This document shows positions 50,572 to 59,283 of a DNA stretch of 64,000 nt, in pieces. Positions within the stretch are counted from its first letter, which is position 1; every line of letters starts with the position of its first letter. Made by a program: the position numbers and the translations under genes. Source of the DNA: Prochlorococcus sp. AG-355-A09 (GTDB taxonomy: Bacteria > Cyanobacteriota > Cyanobacteriia > PCC-6307 > Cyanobiaceae); the NCBI GenBank assembly GCA_003280995.1, contig QCDG01000002.1, positions 97,081 to 161,080 on the forward strand, read 5' to 3'. The notes beneath the pieces are model-generated. The model searched no databases. It had not been told where the DNA came from and saw nothing but the letters and a program-made list of their open reading frames with translations.

Positions 50572-51306
50572 TTGATTATTAATCTTACTTATTATCACGT
50601 TGCAAAGGATGTTCCTGAAAATAGTCCAGACATCGCAGTGGTCATTGATGTTTTACGAGCTACAACCACAATTTCTTGGGCTTTAAAAAATGGAGCTGAT
50701 TCAATACAAGTTTTTGCAGATTTAGATTTATTAAAAGAATCGGCAATTAAGTGGCAAGCTGAAAAAAGACTAATGCTTGGAGAGAGAGGCGGAAAGAAAA
50801 TTGAGGGCTTTGATTTAGGAAATTCTCCTTTATCAGTTACAAAAAAAGTTGTTCATGGTAAAAGACTATTTATGAGTACGACTAATGGAACTAAATCATT
50901 GCAAAAAGTTCAAAATGCTAAGCATTTATTTGCTATGGGTCTCCCAAACAGGAAAGCAGTTGCCGAAAAAATCATTTCATTAAAAAGTGAAAACGTTTTA
51001 ATACTTGGTAGTGGTTGGGAAGGTTCTTATTCACTTGAGGATTCTTTAGCTGCTGGTGCTTTGGCTTCATACCTAAAACAGAACTGTGATTTCGAAATTA
51101 ATATTATTAATGATGAATTACAATCTGCTTTGGCACTTTGGGATGTCTGGAAAAATGATATTTTGAAATGTTTAAAAACAGCAACCCATGGCAAAAGATT
51201 GACAAGTCTTGGAGATTATGAGGATGATTTTAAATGTTGCTCTGAACTTGATTGCTTAGATATTGTTCCAGCTCAAGTTGAAAGAGGTGTGATTCGTGCC
51301 TCATGA
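50572..51306 (+). CDS. comB: 2-phosphosulfolactate phosphatase family protein (ComB-like)
   Basis: A 244-residue phosphatase of the ComB family, which in methanogens dephosphorylates phosphosulfolactate in coenzyme M synthesis. DIAVVIDVLRATTTISWAL and LMLGERGGKKIEGFDLGNSP are family segments. Cyanobacteria lack coenzyme M, so the physiological substrate here is unknown and may be a sulfonate or another phosphate ester. The start is TTG at 50572; an AAGGA element is only about one base upstream, so start use is not certain. Confidence 0.85.
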   Translation: MIINLTYYHVAKDVPENSPDIAVVIDVLRATTTISWALKNGADSIQVFADLDLLKESAIKWQAEKRLMLGERGGKKIEGFDLGNSPLSVTKKVVHGKRLFMSTTNGTKSLQKVQNAKHLFAMGLPNRKAVAEKIISLKSENVLILGSGWEGSYSLEDSLAAGALASYLKQNCDFEINIINDELQSALALWDVWKNDILKCLKTATHGKRLTSLGDYEDDFKCCSELDCLDIVPAQVERGVIRAS

Positions 51307-51336
51307 TTTACGAATTGTTTCATTAGGAGTAAAGTC

Positions 51337-52164
51337 TTGACTGATTTTTTGGTAGCTGCATTGCAAATTACGAGTACTTCAAATGTTGAAGAAAATTTTA
51401 CTGAAGCAGAAGAACAGATTGAATTAGCTGCTAGAAGAGGTGCTGAGTTAATAGGATTGCCTGAGAATTTTGCTTTTTTAGGAGGAGATGATGAAAAACT
51501 TAGATTAGCTTCTGAATTGTCAGAGAAGTGTACAAATTTCCTAAAAACTATGTCACAAAGATATCAAGTATTTCTTTTGGGAGGAGGGTATCCTGTCCCT
51601 GCTGGTGATGATAGTCATACTTTTAATAGGTCAGCCTTATTTGGGAAAGATGGACAGATTTTGGCAAAATACGACAAGATTCATTTGTTTGATGTTGATT
51701 TGCCAGATGGAAATCTATACAAGGAATCATCCACTATTTTATCTGGAGCAGAGTATCCACCTGTTGTAGATGTCCCAGGTTTATGCAAAATAGGATTATC
51801 GATTTGTTACGACGTTAGATTTCCTGAACTCTATAGATATTTGTCTTCCAATGGTGCTGAGCTAATTATGATTCCCGCAGCTTTTACAGCATTCACTGGA
51901 AAAGATCATTGGCAAATCCTATTACAAGCAAGAGCAATTGAGAATACAGCATATGTAGTCGCTCCAGCTCAAACTGGTATTCATTATGGAAGAAGGCAAA
52001 GTCATGGGCATGCAATGGTAATTGACCCTTGGGGTACGGTTTTATCTGATGCCGGAAAAACTCAGGGAGCTGCAATAGCTCCTGCTGATAAAGAAAGAGT
52101 GAAGAAAATTAGGGAGCAAATGCCAAGCCTTAAACATAGAAAAAACAAATTGTTTTCAAACTAA
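51337..52164 (+). CDS. Carbon-nitrogen hydrolase (Nit1-like)
   Basis: A nitrilase-superfamily hydrolase of 275 residues. The catalytic triad is visible as Glu in GLPENFAFL, Lys in YDKIHLFDVD and Cys in LSICYDVRFPEL. The overall pattern matches Nit1 proteins, which repair deaminated glutathione or 2-oxoamides in other organisms. That would fit with the glutathione reductase at the start of the window. The TTG start at 51337 is supported by an AGGAG element 7 nt upstream. It is coupled by a 1-nt overlap to the next gene. Confidence 0.9.
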   Translation: MTDFLVAALQITSTSNVEENFTEAEEQIELAARRGAELIGLPENFAFLGGDDEKLRLASELSEKCTNFLKTMSQRYQVFLLGGGYPVPAGDDSHTFNRSALFGKDGQILAKYDKIHLFDVDLPDGNLYKESSTILSGAEYPPVVDVPGLCKIGLSICYDVRFPELYRYLSSNGAELIMIPAAFTAFTGKDHWQILLQARAIENTAYVVAPAQTGIHYGRRQSHGHAMVIDPWGTVLSDAGKTQGAAIAPADKERVKKIREQMPSLKHRKNKLFSN

Positions 52165-53249
52165 TGATAAAGTTTTTAGATAATAAACTTTTTCGTTATT
52201 TATCTGTTTTTTTATTTTTAAATTCTTCAATCCTCCCAGTTAAATCTTCAAGTGCTCTTGCGGCATGGGCTATAAATACAAATGGGGTTTTAGAATTAAG
52301 AACTAAATCAAATACAAATTTAAAAGCATACTTTCAGAAGGCTAACCAAATATCGGGAGATAGATTCTGGGTAGATTTTCCAGGAGAATTAAAAAATCCC
52401 AGAACTATAAAAGGTAATGGCCCAATAAAAGAAATTAGATTAGGTAAACCAAATAGGGGTAAAACAAGACTAGTAATTGAATTTAAGGAAGAGACTTATT
52501 TGAAACCTTTGACTTGGCAAATGGTTGGCTTAGATCAAAATAGATGGAGAATTAAACTATTTAACTCAAAATATTCATTTAAAAAGATTGGTGAAGGTTT
52601 AGTTGAAAAGAAAAGAAGAAATATCAAAGAAAATCAAAGTGTAATTCATAAGAAGAAAAACAATTATGGTTACTTGAAACTACCAGAGGTAAAACGAAAC
52701 AAGTTTGAGGTTGTAATCGATCCAGGGCATGGAGGACCTGATCCAGGAGCGATAGGTATAGGTGGTATTAGAGAAACAGATGTTGTCTTAGAGGTTTCAA
52801 AAAAAGTTAAAAAATTACTTTCTGAAAAAGGTGTCAAAGTAAGGTTGACTAGAATAAATGAAGTTGATTTGGATTTGCCTCCAAGAGTTTCCATTGCTAA
52901 TAATACGGATGCAGATATTTTTGTAAGTATTCATGCAAATGCCTCAAGAGGTAAAAGAAGAGACATCAATGGATTAGAAACCTTTTATTACAGAGGGTGG
53001 AGAGGAAGATTACTTGCGAAAAGAATTCAAAAACAAATTTTAAGAGTTTCCCCTGGTAGTCCTGATCGAGGAGTTAAACAAGGTCGATTTTATGTAATTA
53101 AAAATACTAGGATGCCTGCAGTCCTTGTAGAAATTGGATTTTTAACGGGAAGATTAGATGCAAGAAGATTAGAAAAAATAAGCCATCGAAAAAGATTAGC
53201 CTATGCAATTGCAAAAGGCATCCTGGAATATCTAGATAAAGTAGGGTGA
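52164..53249 (+). CDS. N-acetylmuramoyl-L-alanine amidase
   Basis: A periplasmic peptidoglycan hydrolase used in cell separation. A signal-type hydrophobic N-terminus (about 8-32) is followed by an AMIN-like targeting domain (about 40-140). The zinc amidase_3 domain (about 170-358) has the ligands in VIDPGHGGPDPGAIG, IRETDVVL and VSIHANA, and the catalytic Glu in VLVEIGFLTG. Length 361 is normal. ATG start overlapping the previous gene by 1 nt. It overlaps murI by 4 nt. Confidence 0.93.
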   Translation: MIKFLDNKLFRYLSVFLFLNSSILPVKSSSALAAWAINTNGVLELRTKSNTNLKAYFQKANQISGDRFWVDFPGELKNPRTIKGNGPIKEIRLGKPNRGKTRLVIEFKEETYLKPLTWQMVGLDQNRWRIKLFNSKYSFKKIGEGLVEKKRRNIKENQSVIHKKKNNYGYLKLPEVKRNKFEVVIDPGHGGPDPGAIGIGGIRETDVVLEVSKKVKKLLSEKGVKVRLTRINEVDLDLPPRVSIANNTDADIFVSIHANASRGKRRDINGLETFYYRGWRGRLLAKRIQKQILRVSPGSPDRGVKQGRFYVIKNTRMPAVLVEIGFLTGRLDARRLEKISHRKRLAYAIAKGILEYLDKVG

Positions 53250-54040
53250 AACTTAAAATAGGTATATTTGATAGTGGAATAGGTGGTTTTACTATCCTTA
53301 ATTCTTTACTAAAAACTCGTAAAGATGTAGAAGTTTTTTATTTGGCGGATACAGAAAGAATACCTTTTGGGAACAAAAATTCTAAAGAGATTAGATTAAT
53401 TGCAAAGGAGATTTGTACTTTTTTTGTTGATAAGAATTTAGATGCACTTTTAGTTGCTTGTAATACTACAAATGCATGTGCACTTGATATTCTAGAGGAT
53501 AAGCTAAAGGTCCCCTGTTTTGATCTTATAAACTCAGTATCGGATATAATAGATAAACAAATAGTGGGTGTCCTGGCAACACAAACAACTGTTCGATCAT
53601 CGTATTACAAGAAAGCTATAAATACTAAAAAAGAGAATACGAAAATATTTCAGCAAGAATGTCCAGAATTTGTATCAGAAATTGAAAAAGAAAAATTAAA
53701 TCACGATAAGTTAAATAGTCTATCAGACTTATACTTAAGACCACTAATAAACAAAAATATTGAAGAATTAATACTTGGATGTAGTCACTATCCTTTAATT
53801 TATGACTTTTTAAGAAAAAAATTAGATTCAAATATAAAAATTATTGATCCATCGATAGCATTAATAAAAAAATTTAATGAATCTTTTAATATTCCAGAAA
53901 CTGACCGCTATGAGTGTATTTCTTTCGAAAATGTAAAATTTTTTGTTACTTCAGAAATAGATGAGTTTTCCAAAAAAGTAAAATTTTGGCTTGGAATTAA
54001 TAAAGAAATTAGGTTGGTTAACCTCCGAAGTAATGTTTGA
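53246..54040 (+). CDS. murI: Glutamate racemase
   Basis: It supplies D-glutamate for peptidoglycan. The two catalytic Cys are in VACNTTNACAL and LGCSHYPLI, and the N-terminal FDSGIGGFTIL binds glutamate. The 264 residues are typical. The GTG start at 53246 overlaps the amidase gene by 4 nt. Its 3' end carries an ACCTCC element that can pair with the strong ribosome-binding site of the next gene. Confidence 0.96.
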   Translation: MKLKIGIFDSGIGGFTILNSLLKTRKDVEVFYLADTERIPFGNKNSKEIRLIAKEICTFFVDKNLDALLVACNTTNACALDILEDKLKVPCFDLINSVSDIIDKQIVGVLATQTTVRSSYYKKAINTKKENTKIFQQECPEFVSEIEKEKLNHDKLNSLSDLYLRPLINKNIEELILGCSHYPLIYDFLRKKLDSNIKIIDPSIALIKKFNESFNIPETDRYECISFENVKFFVTSEIDEFSKKVKFWLGINKEIRLVNLRSNV

Positions 54041-54053
54041 TTCCTTAAGATAT

Positions 54054-54062
54054 AAAGGAGGT
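54054..54062 (+). promoter_or_regulatory. Unusually strong Shine-Dalgarno of sds
   Basis: AAAGGAGGT, nearly the full anti-16S complement, lies 5-6 nt before ATG 54068. Most genes in this window have weak or no such element. It can pair with ACCTCC at 54021-54026 or, through AAGG, with CCTT at 54043-54046. Confidence 0.7.
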
Positions 54063-54067
54063 CAATC

Positions 54068-55039
54068 ATGAATACAGTAACAGAGCTACTACAACCAGTT
54101 GAAAATGATCTTGATGATCTTATTTTAGAACTGAAAAATCTAATAGGAGCTGGTCACCCAATCCTTCAAGCCGCAGCAGAACATCTTTTTAGTGCTGGTG
54201 GGAAAAGGTTGAGACCTGGAATAGTTTTATTGATTTCAAAAGCCATATCTCCTGAATTTTGCTTGACAACCAAACATAAAAGGCTTGCTGAAATAACTGA
54301 GATGATTCATACAGCCTCATTAGTCCATGATGATGTTGTTGATGAGGCGTCTACAAGAAGAGGTGTTGATACAGTTCATAGTAGATTTAATACGAGAGTT
54401 GCTGTTTTGGCGGGAGATTTTTTATTCGCTCAAGCAAGTTGGCACCTAGCAAATCTTGACAATGTAAATGTAGTTAAATTGCTTAGTAGAGTAATAATGG
54501 ATCTAGCAGAGGGTGAAATTAAACAAAATTTAAATAGATTTGATTCAGCTCAATCTTTTTCCAAATACATCAATAAAAGTTATTGTAAGACAGCATCACT
54601 AATAGCCAATAGTTGCAAAGCAGCTGGAGTTTTGAGTGGGATTAATGACGAAAACTTAACCTCGTTGTACGATTTTGGCAAAAATATTGGTTTGGCCTTC
54701 CAAGTTGTAGATGACATTCTTGACTTTACTGGAAATGATAAACAACTTGGAAAACCTGCTGTAAGCGATCTTGCTAGTGGTTATCTTACCGCCCCAGTTT
54801 TATATGCACTAGAAGAAAATAAACAATTGTCAGTTCTTATAAATAGAGAACTTGCTGAAAAAGATGATTTAGATGATGCACTTAATATCATCATGAACTC
54901 TAAAGCTATTGAAAGTTCAAGGAAACTAGCTGAAGATTTTGCAATGCTTTCTAAAGAAGCTATAGTCTGGCTTCCTGATTCAGAATATAAAAGAGCTTTA
55001 ATGGCTCTTCCAGAATTTGTCCTAAGCCGTATTTTTTAA
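54068..55039 (+). CDS. sds: Solanesyl-type long-chain prenyl diphosphate synthase
   Basis: A trans-prenyltransferase that makes the C45 or C40 tail for plastoquinone or phylloquinone precursors. The two Asp-rich motifs are HDDVVDE (D88, D89, D92) and VDDILDF (215-219). FSAGGKRLRP near residue 45 binds substrate. The bulky-residue pattern upstream of the first motif (TASLV) fits a long-chain product. Length 323 is normal. ATG start with an excellent ribosome-binding site. It lies 28 nt after murI. Confidence 0.94.
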   Translation: MNTVTELLQPVENDLDDLILELKNLIGAGHPILQAAAEHLFSAGGKRLRPGIVLLISKAISPEFCLTTKHKRLAEITEMIHTASLVHDDVVDEASTRRGVDTVHSRFNTRVAVLAGDFLFAQASWHLANLDNVNVVKLLSRVIMDLAEGEIKQNLNRFDSAQSFSKYINKSYCKTASLIANSCKAAGVLSGINDENLTSLYDFGKNIGLAFQVVDDILDFTGNDKQLGKPAVSDLASGYLTAPVLYALEENKQLSVLINRELAEKDDLDDALNIIMNSKAIESSRKLAEDFAMLSKEAIVWLPDSEYKRALMALPEFVLSRIF

Positions 55040-55134
55040 ATCTATATAGAAATAAAATTTTGAGCTAAATTAATATTAAAATTTTTGAAAACCCTAATTT
55101 TTTCGACTAAATTTATTAAGCATAGATTTATTTA

Positions 55135-57117
55135 ATGTCATTAGATAAAAAAAATTCAATCAATAACATACTTGAAGAAAAGAGAATTTTCCATCCATCA
55201 AAAAAATTTGCAGAAAACTCAAATATTAGTTCTCAAGAAGAATTACTTAGTCTAAAAAAACAAGCATCAGATAATCCTATTCAATTTTGGGAATCTTTTG
55301 CAAAATCCGAATTAGATTGGTTTGAGCCATTTCAAACTGTACTAGATAACGAAAATGCGCCCTTTTTCGAATGGTTCAAAGAAGGGAAACTCAATATTAC
55401 ACATAACTGCTTAGATAGACACATTAAGAGAGGGCTTGGAGGAAAGACTGCACTTATATGGGAAGGCGAACCCGGAGATAGCAAAAAATATACTTTCGAA
55501 GAACTTCTAAAAGAGGTATGTAAAGCAGCAAATGCATTAAAAGCAATTGGTGTAAAAAAAGGAGATTTGGTATGTATTTATATGCCGATGATTCCAGAGG
55601 CGATGTTTGCGATGTTAGCATGTGCAAGAATTGGCGCGCCTCATTCAGTTGTCTTTGGAGGATTTTCTTCAGAAGCTTTAAAAGATAGGTTAATTGATGG
55701 AAACGCCAGATTTGTTGTTACTGCTGATGGTGGCTTTAGAAAAGATAAGGTAATTGAACTTAAGAAAGCAGTTGATGAGGCCATTGAAAGTGGGGCAGAT
55801 AAAGTTGTTGAAAAAGTAGTTGTTGTTCAACGAACAAAAAAAAATATTTCGATGGTTAATGATAGAGATTTATGGTGGCACGAATTATTAAAAGATCAAA
55901 AAGATCAGTGTGAACCAGAAGTAATGAATAGCGAGGATAGACTTTTTATTCTCTATACTTCAGGCTCTACTGGAAAGCCCAAGGGCGTAGTGCACACAAC
56001 AGGTGGTTACAATCTTTGGTCCCATTTAACATTTAAATGGATTTTTGATTTGAAAGATGACGACATTTACTGGTGTACTGCTGATGTTGGTTGGATTACA
56101 GGCCATAGTTATATAGTTTATGGGCCATTATCTAATGGTGCTACAACTTTGATGTTTGAGGGAGTGCCAAGACCCTCAAATTTAGGCGCTTTTTGGGAAA
56201 TTGTTCAAAAATATAAGGTTTCTATTTTTTATACTGCACCAACTGCAATAAGAGCATTTATGAAGTCTGGACGTGAAATCCCTGATAAATATAATCTTGA
56301 GAGTCTTAGACTCTTGGGCACAGTTGGAGAACCAATTAATCCTGAAGCATGGATATGGTACAAAGATGTTATTGGTAAAAATAAATGTCCTATTGTTGAT
56401 ACTTGGTGGCAAACTGAGACTGGTGGTGTGATGATAAGTCCCTTGCCGGGAGTCGTTGCTACAAAACCAGGTTCAGCTACTTTACCTCTGCCAGGAATTG
56501 AAGTTGAAATCGTTGATAAGAATGGGAATAAGGTTAAAGAGAATGAGGGTGGCTATTTAATTATTAAGAAACCATGGCCAGGAATGATGAGAACAATCCA
56601 CGGAAACTCAGAGAGATATTTGGAGAGTTATTGGGAATATATGTCCTTTAAAGGAGAAAAAAATGTTTATTTTGCTGGAGATGGAGCACGTATTGATGAG
56701 GATGGATATATATGGATTATGGGAAGAGTTGATGATGTTATAAGTGTTTCAGGACATCGGTTAGGAACAATGGAAATAGAATCTGCTTTGGTAAGTCATA
56801 AATCAGTTGCAGAGTCTGCAGTCGTTGGCAAAAAAGATGATTTAAAAGGTGAAGTTATAGTTGCTTTTGTATCTTTAGAGAAAGACGTGAAAGGTTCTTC
56901 AGAATTAGTAGAGAATCTAAAGAAACATGTTGTTAATGAAATTGGAATTATCGCAAAACCTGAAAAAATTATAATTTCTGATTCTCTTCCGAAAACACGT
57001 AGTGGAAAAATTATGAGGAGAATTTTGAGATCTTTGGCTGCTGGAGAAAAAATTAGTGGGGATATAAGCACTCTCGAAGATAGTTCTGTTTTGGAAAAAT
57101 TGAAAGAATTATCCTAA
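55135..57117 (+). CDS. acs: Acetyl-CoA synthetase
   Basis: It activates acetate to acetyl-CoA via acetyl-AMP. The 660 residues show the adenylate-forming motifs [25 protein letters not shown] and [20 protein letters not shown]. The catalytic/acetylatable Lys is in [11 protein letters not shown] near the C-terminus. ATG start. A 95-nt AT-rich gap separates it from sds. It allows use or recycling of acetate in a photoautotroph. Confidence 0.98.
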   Translation: MSLDKKNSINNILEEKRIFHPSKKFAENSNISSQEELLSLKKQASDNPIQFWESFAKSELDWFEPFQTVLDNENAPFFEWFKEGKLNITHNCLDRHIKRGLGGKTALIWEGEPGDSKKYTFEELLKEVCKAANALKAIGVKKGDLVCIYMPMIPEAMFAMLACARIGAPHSVVFGGFSSEALKDRLIDGNARFVVTADGGFRKDKVIELKKAVDEAIESGADKVVEKVVVVQRTKKNISMVNDRDLWWHELLKDQKDQCEPEVMNSEDRLFILYTSGSTGKPKGVVHTTGGYNLWSHLTFKWIFDLKDDDIYWCTADVGWITGHSYIVYGPLSNGATTLMFEGVPRPSNLGAFWEIVQKYKVSIFYTAPTAIRAFMKSGREIPDKYNLESLRLLGTVGEPINPEAWIWYKDVIGKNKCPIVDTWWQTETGGVMISPLPGVVATKPGSATLPLPGIEVEIVDKNGNKVKENEGGYLIIKKPWPGMMRTIHGNSERYLESYWEYMSFKGEKNVYFAGDGARIDEDGYIWIMGRVDDVISVSGHRLGTMEIESALVSHKSVAESAVVGKKDDLKGEVIVAFVSLEKDVKGSSELVENLKKHVVNEIGIIAKPEKIIISDSLPKTRSGKIMRRILRSLAAGEKISGDISTLEDSSVLEKLKELS

Positions 57118-57837
57118 TTAAGATTCATCAATTAAATTAGAAATTTTTTTTATAGTATTTCTTTTGAATTCATCATCTGCCCAGTCTCCCAAAAAATTTT
57201 CTCTTAGTCCTGCGCTTGCAATTATGGTATGTGTACCTTTTAGCATTATCCCCTTGGAATTATCTTCTTTTCTTGCTTTTAGACAAGAAAATAATTTATC
57301 TGTTTGATCTAATTCGTCTGAGTTGAATTTTATTAGGAAGTTATTTTTTTGACTATATGTTTTTTCAATTAATAGCAAAGTTCTTTCGGGACTTGGGCTA
57401 AATTCACTGTTAAATTCTAATTTTTGAGAAATTTGTTTTAATAATGGAATTGATTTGTTAGCACTAAAATTATTAAAACTAATAGATATGAATTTTTCGC
57501 AATTTCTTCCGCCATCAGGAGAAATTAAATGAAGTTTGCAGCCTAGGCTATGACCAATTCTTATTGAAGGAATTGATGCTCCTATTCTCTTGGATAAAGA
57601 TATTCGGCAATTCTTAAAATCTTTCCATGCTTTGATAGCAAGTTGTTGGTGATCAAATTGTGGTGTGTATTTATATGCATGTACTGCATAATTTTTATTA
57701 ATTAAACTCTCTATGAATCTTCTATAAGTTAAATCTGGCTTAGAAGCTAAATAACTTCCACCAATAAATTCAACAATTTTTTTTGGATTTGAAGGCCAAT
57801 AACAGAAATTGTTATATCGAAATTTTGTAAAAGTCAT
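57118..57837 (-). CDS. DUF1350 alpha/beta-hydrolase-like protein
   Basis: A 239-residue protein of the cyanobacterial/plant DUF1350 family by recall. It has an N-terminal segment FYPSN-like (YWPSNPKKIVEFIGGSYLAS) and a nucleophile-elbow-like GHSLGCKLHLI, suggesting an alpha/beta hydrolase fold. The function is unknown. ATG start. Its stop abuts the acs stop on the opposite strand. Confidence 0.82.
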   Translation of the reverse strand: MTFTKFRYNNFCYWPSNPKKIVEFIGGSYLASKPDLTYRRFIESLINKNYAVHAYKYTPQFDHQQLAIKAWKDFKNCRISLSKRIGASIPSIRIGHSLGCKLHLISPDGGRNCEKFISISFNNFSANKSIPLLKQISQKLEFNSEFSPSPERTLLLIEKTYSQKNNFLIKFNSDELDQTDKLFSCLKARKEDNSKGIMLKGTHTIIASAGLRENFLGDWADDEFKRNTIKKISNLIDES

Positions 57838-57952
57838 CTTTCATAAACAAAAATGTTTCAAAAATTATTTTCTAGACTGTTTTTTAATTTATATTAATTT
57901 AAAAGAAATATTTATAAAATGCGTCAAGATAAATGAAAGTATTTTGAGTTAA

Positions 57953-58732
57953 TTGGAACTATTTAACAAAAAAGAATTAGATCAATTGGATTTTCTTCAT
58001 GATAAAATTAATACCAATCCCTCCGAAGAGAGAGTAACGAATAAAAATAAAAAAATTGAAAAAGTTTTAATTCTTGATACTGAAACAACAGGTTTAGACG
58101 AAAATAAAGATGAAGTGATAGAAATAGGTTGTATTTTATTTGATGTATCTTTTAAATGTGTACTTTCACAAGTTTCTTTTTTATTTCCAGTTAATAATAA
58201 TGAAGCCGAACATGTAAATGGTATAGCTGCAGAAGTAACTAATATCTCTCAACCATGGGAAGATGGATTGAATTTCTTTCTAAAACTTGTTGATTCTTCA
58301 GATTTCATCGTTGCTCATAATGTGGAGTTTGATAAGAAATGGTTTGGAAAAGGAAGATTGCCTAAGCTTAATAAGAAATGGATATGTAGTTTAGAGGATA
58401 TTAATTGGTCTTTTCAAAAATCACTAAAAACAAGACCTTCAGTAACTGATCTAGCCTTATCTTTTTCAATACCAGTTTGGAATTTACATAGAGCTTTATC
58501 TGATTGCTTTTATATATCTGAGGTCTTCAAAAAATGCGACAACTTAGAGGAACTTTTACTTAAAGCTACTGAACCGAAGTTTTTATACAAGGCTTTGGTT
58601 AGTTATGAAGATAGGTCTTTAGCTAAAAATGCTGGGTTCAGATGGAATAGTCCTGTACAAGGAGCTTGGTCAAGAAAATTAACTACTGATGAGGCAAAAA
58701 ATCTTGATTTTAGAGTTGAGATTTTGAATTAA
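57953..58732 (+). CDS. DEDDh 3'-5' exonuclease with DUF5710-like C-terminal domain
   Basis: A 259-residue protein. The exonuclease domain (about 37-205) has D42 and E44 in LDTETTGLD, AHNVEFD (D127) and H179/D184 in HRALSD, the DEDDh set of DNA polymerase III epsilon-like proofreading or RNase T-like enzymes. A further domain at about 213-259 (SYEDRSLAKNAGFRW) resembles the small DUF5710 type that begins with a tyrosine-aspartate loop; this is an unusual addition. The start is TTG at 57953. It is not the polymerase epsilon chain itself in context. Substrate unknown. Confidence 0.82.
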   Translation: MELFNKKELDQLDFLHDKINTNPSEERVTNKNKKIEKVLILDTETTGLDENKDEVIEIGCILFDVSFKCVLSQVSFLFPVNNNEAEHVNGIAAEVTNISQPWEDGLNFFLKLVDSSDFIVAHNVEFDKKWFGKGRLPKLNKKWICSLEDINWSFQKSLKTRPSVTDLALSFSIPVWNLHRALSDCFYISEVFKKCDNLEELLLKATEPKFLYKALVSYEDRSLAKNAGFRWNSPVQGAWSRKLTTDEAKNLDFRVEILN

Positions 58733-58762
58733 TATTTATTTAATTTTTGACTAAGAAAATAT

Positions 58763-59185
58763 TTAGTGCATCTTACAAGGCATCCATTTATTTCCCATTT
58801 TATGTGCTCCAATACATCCGTATTTTGAAGCAGCCTTTTCAGCTTCTTGTTTAGTGTTAAATAGATCTGACATCATATTTTCCTTATTTGAATTTGAAAT
58901 TTGTTTGGAATGATTATGATGATTTTCATGAGAATTAGGTGAATACTCCCATATCCCCATAGTAGTAACACCGGCAGAGATAATTCCCATCCCAACTACT
59001 GATAAATTGACTATTCCCATTGCGACTGCACCAAAAGAAAATACACCCATTGGGACTACCCCTATACTTATTACTCCCATTGGCACTATTCCTATTGAAA
59101 CTATACCAAGGGGTGCTATTCCAAAAGCAATTTTTTTTGGTTTTGTACCGCAATGTTGATTCTCTTTACTTTTATTAATTCCCAA
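58763..59185 (-). CDS. Pentad-repeat protein with His-rich linker and Cys/His C-terminal motif
   Basis: The function is unknown. The 140 residues show: N-terminal basic segment with H11 and C12; a perfect five-residue periodicity at 22-79 with Gly every fifth position (G22, 27, 32 up to 77, one replaced by S62), alternating xxP[ML] and xxS[IF]; a His-rich linker SHENHHNHSK at about 85-94; and a C-terminal DUF3721-like motif (about 110-140) with C124, H128, C137 and H140 and the sequence MGNKWMPCKMH. The start is probably TTG at 59185 with no clear ribosome-binding site. Metal binding is inferred from the Cys/His content only. Confidence 0.7.
   Translation of the reverse strand: MGINKSKENQHCGTKPKKIAFGIAPLGIVSIGIVPMGVISIGVVPMGVFSFGAVAMGIVNLSVVGMGIISAGVTTMGIWEYSPNSHENHHNHSKQISNSNKENMMSDLFNTKQEAEKAASKYGCIGAHKMGNKWMPCKMH
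58949..59122 (-). repeat. 15-nt tandem coding repeat (GxxxP/S pentads)
   Basis: Nucleotides encode about 12 tandem pentapeptides in the gene at 58763-59185. The super-period is 10 residues in places, alternating GIVPM-like and GVISI-like units. Sequence divergence between units suggests an old expansion. Confidence 0.75.
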
Positions 59186-59283
59186 TAGTTTTTCTAAATG
59201 TTAAATTAAAATTGTCTCACAAAATAACCAATCAAAGATTAATTTCTAGATGAATTAAAAATTTTGAATTATTTTTTAGAACT

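Noticed and set aside
54011..54024. AGGTT-GGTT-AACCT inverted repeat as a terminator of murI
   Set aside because: The 5-bp stem is weak and has no T-run, so it is not a terminator.
58935..59153. A second frame in the pentad-repeat gene encoding a Cys/Asn-rich product
   Set aside because: The repeat is regular in the other frame and the motifs at both ends belong to that frame; this one is a by-product of the 15-nt repeat.
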